Shown here piece after piece: positions 58,016 through 64,000 of a stretch of DNA of 64,000 nt (positions are counted from its first letter, which is position 1; every line of letters begins with the position of its first letter). The notes under the pieces were generated by a model, which saw nothing but the letters and a program-made list of their open reading frames with translations, was not told the origin of the DNA and did not search any database. The position numbers were made by a program, and so were the translations under genes. The stretch comes from Rheinheimera soli (GTDB lineage: Bacteria; Pseudomonadota; Gammaproteobacteria; Enterobacterales; Alteromonadaceae), in the NCBI RefSeq assembly GCF_021290985.1, contig NZ_JAJOYU010000003.1, positions 62,001-126,000 on the forward strand. The letters are read 5' to 3'.

Positions 58016-60793
58016 TTAGAACTTGTATTGAGCGCCTAAGTAATATTGACGACCTGTTTCATGGTAATAAGTCAGGCGGTCCCCCGCTGAATCTACCCAT
58101 TGGTCATCTACTTCGTCGGTCAGGTTCAGTGCTTCAAAACTGATTTTCCAGTTGTCGTTTAAGGCATAAGAGACAGAGGCGTCTACGTTAGTCGTCGCGT
58201 TGGTGCCTTCCATATCGTTGTTATCACGACCTATAGCAGTTGTCAGGTATTTACCACGTTTCGCCATCGAGACACGGGCATTTAAGGCTTCATGTTCGTA
58301 GTAAATAGTGGCGGCAGAGGTGTTTTTTGACAAACCGTTTAAGTCACGTGTTGCCTGCACTACACCAGCTGCGCTGATATAGTCCATCTGGGCATCAACA
58401 TAAGTGTAGTTAGCAATAAAACCAAATCTGTTCCAGAACTCAGGCAAGAAGGTGAAAGGTAACTGGTAGCTGACTTCCATACCTTTTAAATCACCACCAG
58501 GGCCGTTCAGTGGTGTAGTGACTTGCCAGTCTACATTTTCATTACAGTCTGCATTGTAACCAGGACCAGCTGTACAGGCATCAATAGCGGCCTGAATAGG
58601 TAAACCCGTTTCAGTAAAGGCTTTGGTTTCACGTAAAGTCTGGACATGGCTGTCGATATCTTTGAAGAAAAACGCCAGACCTAACATCGACTCGTCAGAG
58701 AAATAAAATTCAAAGCCTAAATCGTAAGTGCGGGCTTTGGTTGGCTCTAGTTGTGGATTACCACCACCTACAGAGCGACTGCCGCCTGATACAGAAACCG
58801 ATACATCAGGACGAATAGCACCTAAACCAGCTCGTGCCATTACTTCTGCTGCGCCAAAACGTACTATCACATCTTCCCAAGGCTCTAAAGCCAGGTTAAG
58901 GGACGGCAATACTTCGTTGTAATCATGTTCTGCAGTGATCTGAGTAGGACTGGCTGCAATTGTCGCCCAGGCTGTCGATTTCTGGTCTGATTTGACATGA
59001 CGTACACCTATATTACCCCGTAAAGGCATATCAGCGATGTCTGTATCAAAACCTAATTGCAGGTAGGTGCCTAAACTTCTTTCGTTGGCAGAATAGTTAT
59101 CAGGACGACGGAAGTCTGCACTAACGGTAAATTCCCCCGTATTACTGTAGATACCATACTGAGCATCTATGGCAGCAAAATCAGGCACTAACCAGGCCGG
59201 TTGGCTGCCTAAACCTGAATCATATTGCTTCAGTAAATCCGGCGTATAAACAATACCTGCGCCGTTTTCAGCCTGACGACGGGCCTCATAGGTTTCAAAA
59301 CTAAAGTCTTTGTAATGCAAACCCGCTTTTAACGTCATATTGTCGGTGAGCAAATAAGTAAAATTCAGCTCTGCGGTATCAAAAGTATTTTCTGCCCCCA
59401 GTGGACGTAAACGCACACTGTTGGAGGTCCAGCCTGTAGGATCAAACACACCAGCGCCATAAGTCAGGGCCGGGCTTTCTCTGTTACTGCCACGATAATC
59501 ATACGCAAATTCAACACCACGTTTTTCTGCCACTAAAGTGGTTTGTACCGGGTTATCAAATTCTGAAGTTGCAGTGCCTACCATGGCATCCATGCTCAGG
59601 TTATCTGTCAGATGTTGCTTCAGCGTCACGTTGTACTGCAAAAATTCAGTGCTGAGTTCGTCAAAACGGTTTTCGGCACGGATAGTGGCATTTTCAAAAC
59701 TGCCGTAAGTCATGGTATTGGTGTCATCGATAAAATAATCGAGCACATTCATCACACCTGTATTGCCAGAAGCCGCAGTTGCTGAGGTTGGTCTGTTTGC
59801 ACCTGCGTTCAAAATACCCTGTAAAAATACTTCGTTACGGCTTGCATCTGTTTTGGCATATAAAATATCTACATCAATTTTAGTGTCGTCATTCAGTCTG
59901 AACTGAAAAGACGAACTTAAGCCTAAACGGTCCATATCATGAGTGTAGGAGTCGTAACGTGGTAAACGTGGACGGAATGCGTTATTGATATCATCCAGTT
60001 CTGGTGCAGCGCTGTCACCCTGATAAGAACCAAAGTCATTGACGTTGTTCCAGCGTACTGTACTGGCACCCTGATCTTTTAACTGACGTTCTGAATAAGA
60101 AGCGGAAAATAAAGCGCCGATTTTACCGTCAGCAAAAATATTACTGACTAAAAATGAGGTTTTAGGATCAGATTTTTCCGACAAGTCGTTGTAACCCATC
60201 TGGCCTGATGCCGCAAAAGTAAAGCCATCGTAGTCAAAAGGCTGAGCTGCTCTCAAATCAACAGTGGCACCTAATGAACCCTCTTCGACATCAGCGGATG
60301 CTGTTTTACGCACTGTCAAAGAGCTGAATAAATCGGAAGAAAAGGTATTGAAGTCAAAACCACGGCCACGGTTGGCGCCACCAATTTGGTCTGTACCACC
60401 ACTGGTTGACACTGCTTCCATACCGTTGATACGAACACGGGTAAATTCAGGGCCCAGGCCCCGAACTGAAATTTGACGGCCTTCACCTGCTGCACGCGAA
60501 ATAGCAATACCTGGAATACGTTGTAAAGATTCGGCCAGGTTTAAATCCGGGAAGTCAGCAATATCTTCAGCCAGAATGGCATCGATGGCGCCATCTGATT
60601 GGCGTTTTTGATTTAAAGCGTTGGATAACGAATCGCGGAAACTGCCTTTCACTTCGATCACTTCAATTCTTTCTTCTGCTTGCGTAGTTTCAGCTGTTTC
60701 TTGTGCTGATACAGAAAATAGTGAAGTACAACCTGCGATAGCTAAAGCTAAAGCAACTTTATTCGGGTGAAATGGCGTGTTGGTTTTGGCCAT
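58016..60793 (-). CDS. TonB-dependent outer-membrane receptor
   Basis: 925 aa. Signal peptide (VALALAIAGCTSLFSVSAQ), plug about 40-180 with DFPDLNLAESLQRIPGIAIS and ISVRGLGPEFTRVRINGMEA. A long beta-barrel follows, ending in the outer-membrane signature YYLGAQYKF. This is the carbohydrate-associated TonB receptor type common in Alteromonadales and Xanthomonads. Given the neighbours, the likely cargo is a pectin or rhamnogalacturonan oligosaccharide (inference). Confidence 0.94.
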   Translation of the reverse strand: MAKTNTPFHPNKVALALAIAGCTSLFSVSAQETAETTQAEERIEVIEVKGSFRDSLSNALNQKRQSDGAIDAILAEDIADFPDLNLAESLQRIPGIAISRAAGEGRQISVRGLGPEFTRVRINGMEAVSTSGGTDQIGGANRGRGFDFNTFSSDLFSSLTVRKTASADVEEGSLGATVDLRAAQPFDYDGFTFAASGQMGYNDLSEKSDPKTSFLVSNIFADGKIGALFSASYSERQLKDQGASTVRWNNVNDFGSYQGDSAAPELDDINNAFRPRLPRYDSYTHDMDRLGLSSSFQFRLNDDTKIDVDILYAKTDASRNEVFLQGILNAGANRPTSATAASGNTGVMNVLDYFIDDTNTMTYGSFENATIRAENRFDELSTEFLQYNVTLKQHLTDNLSMDAMVGTATSEFDNPVQTTLVAEKRGVEFAYDYRGSNRESPALTYGAGVFDPTGWTSNSVRLRPLGAENTFDTAELNFTYLLTDNMTLKAGLHYKDFSFETYEARRQAENGAGIVYTPDLLKQYDSGLGSQPAWLVPDFAAIDAQYGIYSNTGEFTVSADFRRPDNYSANERSLGTYLQLGFDTDIADMPLRGNIGVRHVKSDQKSTAWATIAASPTQITAEHDYNEVLPSLNLALEPWEDVIVRFGAAEVMARAGLGAIRPDVSVSVSGGSRSVGGGNPQLEPTKARTYDLGFEFYFSDESMLGLAFFFKDIDSHVQTLRETKAFTETGLPIQAAIDACTAGPGYNADCNENVDWQVTTPLNGPGGDLKGMEVSYQLPFTFLPEFWNRFGFIANYTYVDAQMDYISAAGVVQATRDLNGLSKNTSAATIYYEHEALNARVSMAKRGKYLTTAIGRDNNDMEGTNATTNVDASVSYALNDNWKISFEALNLTDEVDDQWVDSAGDRLTYYHETGRQYYLGAQYKF

Positions 60794-60889
60794 GATCTCT
60801 ACCTCGTCCTGTCTGGTTCAAAGCGTTCAGCCAGTACATGCCAGCTGTATTTTTAATAATGGAAGACGCTTTGTGCGACTCCCTGTTGA

Positions 60890-60911
60890 TTTTGTCTACC
60901 GGTGGCAAAAA
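60890..60911. promoter_or_regulatory. Operator candidate 1 upstream of the receptor gene
   Basis: TTTTGTCTACCGGTGGCAAAAA, read as two halves around ACCGGT. The right half ACCGGTGGCAAAAA is shared, with one change, with the site at 60922-60944. It is 97 bp from the receptor start. Confidence 0.5.
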
Positions 60912-60921
60912 ATGCTTGCAA

Positions 60922-60944
60922 TTTTGTGCCACCGATGGCAAAAA
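60922..60944. promoter_or_regulatory. Operator candidate 2 upstream of the receptor gene
   Basis: Centred at 60933/60934, TTTGTGCCACC and GATGGCAAAAA are symmetric at 18 of 22 positions. The centre is 33 bp from that of the first site, about three helical turns. A LacI-type or other dimeric regulator would fit. Confidence 0.5.
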
Positions 60945-61154
60945 GCTAACACCAAGCTTAGATTACTGTCAAACGTCGCACAAAAAAAAATCAATGATGT
61001 TCTGATGTTTTATTTAGTGTTGATAGTTAACTTGTTGTTTTGTATTGATAATGTTGCATAGTTTGGAGCCGGATAAAATAGGTTTTGTTCCAGATGTGAA
61101 ATTAATTCTGATTGGACTGAACTTCACGGGCATTTTGAGCATTAAATGTGCAAT

Positions 61155-61210
61155 GGTTTAGCTAAGGTTTAGCGAACAGATTAGCCAAGGGTTAGCGAAT
61201 GCTTACGCAA
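61155..61210. repeat. Five helically phased 11-bp repeats upstream of kduD
   Basis: Units are GGTTTAGCTAA (61155), GGTTTAGCGAA (61166), AGATTAGCCAA (61178), GGGTTAGCGAA (61189) and TGCTTACGCAA (61200). Spacings are 11, 12, 11 and 11 bp, so all cores (TTAGCNAA) lie on one face of the helix. The array ends 50 bp before the kduD ATG. Confidence 0.75.
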
Positions 61211-61260
61211 TATCCATGCAGTAAAAAATGCAGTGCTTCAGACAAAAAAGGAGTCAAAGA

Positions 61261-62019
61261 ATGTCGGCTTTATTTTCGTTAAAAGGGCAAACAGCTTTAG
61301 TTACAGGTGCCAGTCGTGGCTTGGGCAAAGCTATTGCACAGGCATTGGCGCAAGCCGGCGCTTCAGTGATTTGTTGCAGCTCTCAATTAGACGGAGCCAG
61401 CGCCACAGCCAATCAGATTAAAGCTGAAGGTGGGCAGGCTTTTGCGCTCGCTGCTGATTTGTCTGATTTGGAACAGGTGCGTGCACTGGCACAAAGTGCT
61501 TTGGCATTGGGCGAAGTACATATTCTGGTGAACTGCGGAGGCACTATTTTCCGTGCTCCTGCTGTGGATTACCCGATGGAAGAGTGGCAGACGGTCATGC
61601 GGGTGAATCTGGATTCGGCATTTTTACTCAGCCAGTTGCTTGGCGCTGAAATGCTTAAACGTGGACAGGGCAAAATTATCAATATTGCTTCTATGTTGTC
61701 CTACAGCGGTGGAATTACCGTGCCGGCTTACACCGCCAGTAAACATGCCATCACTGGTTTAACCAAAGCGTTGGCGAATGAATGGGCCGCTTCTGGTTTA
61801 AATATCAATGCGATAGCACCGGGTTATTTCCGAACCGACAACACTTTCGCCTTACAGCAAGATCAGGTTCGCAATCAGGCTATCCTGGCGCGGATCCCGT
61901 CTGGGCGCTGGGGAGAACCTGAAGATTTAGCAGGTGCTGCTGTGTTTTTGGCGAGCAGCGCCAGTAATTATGTCAATGGCCATGTACTGGCCGTGGATGG
62001 AGGCTGGCTAGCTCGCTAG
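61261..62019 (+). CDS. kduD: 2-dehydro-3-deoxy-D-gluconate 5-dehydrogenase
   Basis: 252 aa short-chain dehydrogenase. Reduces 2,5-diketo-3-deoxygluconate to KDG in pectin breakdown. Cofactor motif TGASRGLGKAI, catalytic Ser in NIASMLSYSG and YTASK. The ATG at 61261 has AAGGAG about seven bases upstream. Followed by kduI after 24 bp. Confidence 0.95.
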   Translation: MSALFSLKGQTALVTGASRGLGKAIAQALAQAGASVICCSSQLDGASATANQIKAEGGQAFALAADLSDLEQVRALAQSALALGEVHILVNCGGTIFRAPAVDYPMEEWQTVMRVNLDSAFLLSQLLGAEMLKRGQGKIINIASMLSYSGGITVPAYTASKHAITGLTKALANEWAASGLNINAIAPGYFRTDNTFALQQDQVRNQAILARIPSGRWGEPEDLAGAAVFLASSASNYVNGHVLAVDGGWLAR

Positions 62020-62043
62020 AGTGCGCCATAGCAGGAGAACAAA

Positions 62044-62886
62044 ATGAACGTAATTTTTGAAAACCGTTTTGCCACAGCGCCATTGGATGTCAAACACTAC
62101 GACACCGAAAAGCTACGGCAAAACTTTCTGATTGATAACCTGATGCAGGCCGATCAACTGGTGTTGTGTTACACCCACTATGAACGTTTGATTGTTGGCA
62201 GTGCAGTGCCTGTTGATGCTCCCGTTTTATTGCAAACCGTAGACGCGCTGAAAGCCGAGTTTTTTCTGCAACGCCGTGAGCTGGGTGTGATCAATGTCGG
62301 TGGCACCGGGTATGTTGAAGTCGATGGCAATAAATACGAGCTGGCGAACAAAGAGGCCTTGTATGTCGGTATGGGCTGTAAAAACGTCAGTTTCCATAGT
62401 TTGAACAGCGAAACTCCGGCCAAATTCTATTTGAATTCCACTCCTGCACATCATGCTTATCCGGTACAGCATGTGCGGATGGCTGATTGTAAAAAACTGG
62501 AGATGGGCGCTTTAGCCACTAGTAACGAGCGCATTATTTATCAGTTGATGATTAAAGAAGTAGTGCAAACCTGTCAGTTGCAAATGGGCTTAACAGTGTT
62601 GAGTCAGGGCAGTGTCTGGAACACCATGCCAGCGCATCAGCATGACAGACGGATGGAAGCCTATTTCTATTTTGATCTGACCCCAGGCCAGGCTGTGTGC
62701 CACTTTATGGGCGAGCCAACAGAAACCCGTCATTTGTGGATGGGCAATGATCAAGCTGTGGTCTCTCCGCCCTGGTCTATTCACAGTGGTGTAGGTACAG
62801 GTAGCTACGCCTTTATCTGGGGCATGGCAGGTGAAAATCTGGATTATCACGATATGGATAAATTTGGTCCTGATCAGTTGAGATAA
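62044..62886 (+). CDS. kduI: 5-dehydro-4-deoxy-D-glucuronate isomerase
   Basis: 280 aa cupin isomerase that converts 4-deoxy-5-keto-uronate (from GH105 or lyase products) to the substrate of KduD. Metal ligands are visible in PAHQHDRRMEAYFYF and in the later IHSG. The length and the N-terminus agree with KduI. After it ACGAAGC/GCTTCGT (62892-62915) form a seven-pair hairpin without T-run. Confidence 0.97.
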   Translation: MNVIFENRFATAPLDVKHYDTEKLRQNFLIDNLMQADQLVLCYTHYERLIVGSAVPVDAPVLLQTVDALKAEFFLQRRELGVINVGGTGYVEVDGNKYELANKEALYVGMGCKNVSFHSLNSETPAKFYLNSTPAHHAYPVQHVRMADCKKLEMGALATSNERIIYQLMIKEVVQTCQLQMGLTVLSQGSVWNTMPAHQHDRRMEAYFYFDLTPGQAVCHFMGEPTETRHLWMGNDQAVVSPPWSIHSGVGTGSYAFIWGMAGENLDYHDMDKFGPDQLR

Positions 62887-63032
62887 GGACCACGAAGCTC
62901 TGGGGAGGGCTTCGTTCATCATTAATAGCTTAGTAAAACAGGGCAACAATCACTGCGGTAGACAGTGTGCCCTTCGACGGCGCCAGCAGTACGAGCGCTG
63001 ACTTATAAAAAAAACAACAGGTAGGTTAGACG

Positions 63033-64000
63033 ATGAACATTAGTACACTGCGCGGCATGCTGCTGTGCTGCGGTTTGGCGACTCTGCTATTCACTGCGGG
63101 CTGTCAACGCCAGCAAGAGCAGATCACCTTACGCATGGGCCATTCACTGGATCAGGAGCATGTGGTTCACAAAGCTATGGTCTATATGGCAGAAAGGCTG
63201 GAGCATTACTCAAAAGGGCAGATGCATATTCAGATTTACAGCGGTGGGCAGCTGGGTTCAGAACGTGAGCTGATTGAACTGTTGCAGATTGGCAGCTTGG
63301 CTTTAACTAAAGTGTCAGCCAGTCCGCTGGAAGGTTTTGTGCCTAAGATGCAAGTATTCAGTGTGCCTTATGTGTTCAGAGACAGTGCGCATTTATGGGC
63401 TGTACTGAACGGTCCCATAGGCCAGGATTTACTCAATTCGATGCAAAACGCCCGCTTGCATGGTTTAGGTTATTACGACGCGGGCAGCCGCAGTTTTTAT
63501 ACCACCAACAAAGCTGTGCATCAGCCCTCTGATTTAAAAGGTTTAAAATTCCGGGTGCCTAATAGCCAAACTGCAGTGCAGATGGTGCAAACCTTAGGTG
63601 GCGCTGCGACCCCTGTTGACTGGGGCGAGCTCTATACCGCATTACAGCAAGGCGTAGTGGATGGTGCTGAAAACAATCCGCCTAGTTTCTATTTATCCCG
63701 TCATTACGAATTATCCAAATACTACAGTCTGGACGAACACACTTCAGTGCCGGACGTGATTTTAATGAGTCTACCTGTCTGGAAAAGCCTGAATGCGCAG
63801 CAGCAAGGTTGGGTGCAACAAGCCATGAATGATTCAGTGCGTTATCAGCGCGAGTTGTGGCAAGAGGCCAGTGATGATGCCTTAGCTAAAGTCAAAGCTG
63901 CTGGTGTGGAAGTGATTTATCCGGACAAAGCCGCCTTTGCCGCAGCAGTACAGCCATTGCATCAATCGCTGCAGGGCACGGAAGTGGGCGATTTGATGGC
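63033..64000 (+). CDS. TRAP transporter solute-binding lipoprotein (cut by window end)
   Basis: At least 322 residues, open to the window end. DctP-type binding protein: LRMGHSLDQEHVVHKAMVYM at the start of the mature part, then ELIELLQIGSLAL, KGLKFRVPNSQTAVQMVQTLGG and ALQQGVVDGAENNPPSFY. These are typical of sugar-acid TRAP systems. The signal peptide ends in a lipobox (LLFTAGC, Cys about residue 24), so it is a lipoprotein, whereas many DctP proteins are soluble. GTAGG lies about six bases before the ATG. It probably takes up uronates; the membrane subunits would follow outside the window. Confidence 0.92.
   Translation, partial: MNISTLRGMLLCCGLATLLFTAGCQRQQEQITLRMGHSLDQEHVVHKAMVYMAERLEHYSKGQMHIQIYSGGQLGSERELIELLQIGSLALTKVSASPLEGFVPKMQVFSVPYVFRDSAHLWAVLNGPIGQDLLNSMQNARLHGLGYYDAGSRSFYTTNKAVHQPSDLKGLKFRVPNSQTAVQMVQTLGGAATPVDWGELYTALQQGVVDGAENNPPSFYLSRHYELSKYYSLDEHTSVPDVILMSLPVWKSLNAQQQGWVQQAMNDSVRYQRELWQEASDDALAKVKAAGVEVIYPDKAAFAAAVQPLHQSLQGTEVGDLM

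Larger units (their letters stand above)
60794..61260. other. 467-bp divergent control region of the pectin locus
   Basis: Lies between the receptor (minus) and kduD (plus). It contains two similar palindromes near the receptor side, a phased array of 11-bp repeats near kduD, and AT-rich DNA between them (61000-61140) with no ORF that I support. No regulator gene is encoded within the locus as seen here. Confidence 0.7.

Noticed and set aside
61155-61210. The 11-bp array as a CRISPR or an origin iteron set
   Set aside because: Units are too short and contiguous for CRISPR, and there is no cas, rep or dnaA-box context; position before kduD favours regulation.
63065-63268. A 67-codon frame inside the TRAP binding-protein gene
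   Set aside because: Out of frame with the clear DctP-type protein that runs to the window end.

Overview
The window looks like chromosome of a marine or freshwater gammaproteobacterium of the Alteromonadales/Chromatiaceae type. A Rheinheimera- or Alishewanella-like organism is my inference, from gene content and protein style only. The evidence is a complete Na+-NQR operon, FabV as enoyl-ACP reductase, a thrLABC operon with a classical attenuator, rdgC, a DUF3545-type small protein, a HexR-like site at tal-pgi, and a TonB-receptor-linked pectin locus. Coding density is high. I see no tRNA, rRNA, IS element, prophage or CRISPR array. Genes at both ends are cut by the window: the 3' end of mrcB on the left and a TRAP solute-binding protein on the right.

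Layout. 1-5.6 kb: end of mrcB, then two paralogous membrane-anchored ToxR/CadC-type regulators with periplasmic beta-propellers. Between them lies a small exported protein carrying two near-identical copies of a CYNWPFC ring motif. This is my best candidate for an undescribed system. 5.6-10.3 kb (minus strand): hemL, pyrB, hemJ and a ClC channel. 10.3-12 kb: DUF6776-like protein, erpA and a small Xre regulator. 12-17.3 kb: ampG, a conserved hypothetical, cyclophilin, yajG and rlmG on minus, with an AlkB-like oxygenase and bolA on plus; ampG-yajG-bolA are also neighbours in E. coli. 17.5-25.2 kb: fabV, then nqrABCDEF and nqrM, with a structured leader before nqrA and no apbE in the cluster. 25.3-28.3 kb: M17 aminopeptidase and purine permease. 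28.3-38.3 kb: metallo-beta-lactamase-fold hydrolase, then signalling genes (hybrid kinase, HIT protein, HDOD protein, rdgC, and a sensor kinase divergent from a receiver/CheC/diguanylate cyclase operon).

38.3-43.9 kb: thr operon with leader peptide, attenuator and antiterminator, and ung apparently appended to its 3' end. 43.9-49.3 kb: DUF3545 small protein, pgi and tal on minus, yaaA and gsk on plus; thrLABC, yaaA and tal also cluster in E. coli. 49.6-53.7 kb: periplasmic binding protein, srmB divergent from trmN6 (as in E. coli) and a YcaQ-type glycosylase.

53.7-64 kb: a pectin/rhamnogalacturonan utilisation locus. Two multidomain secreted enzymes (pectin methylesterase + SGNH esterase; DUF4861 + GH105) and a TonB-dependent receptor are on minus. 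kduD, kduI and a TRAP binding lipoprotein are on plus. The 467-bp divergent control region between them holds two similar palindromes about three helical turns apart and a helically phased array of five 11-bp repeats. The likely flow is outer-membrane uptake, deesterification and cleavage of unsaturated uronosyl oligomers, then conversion of the released ketouronate to KDG by KduI and KduD.
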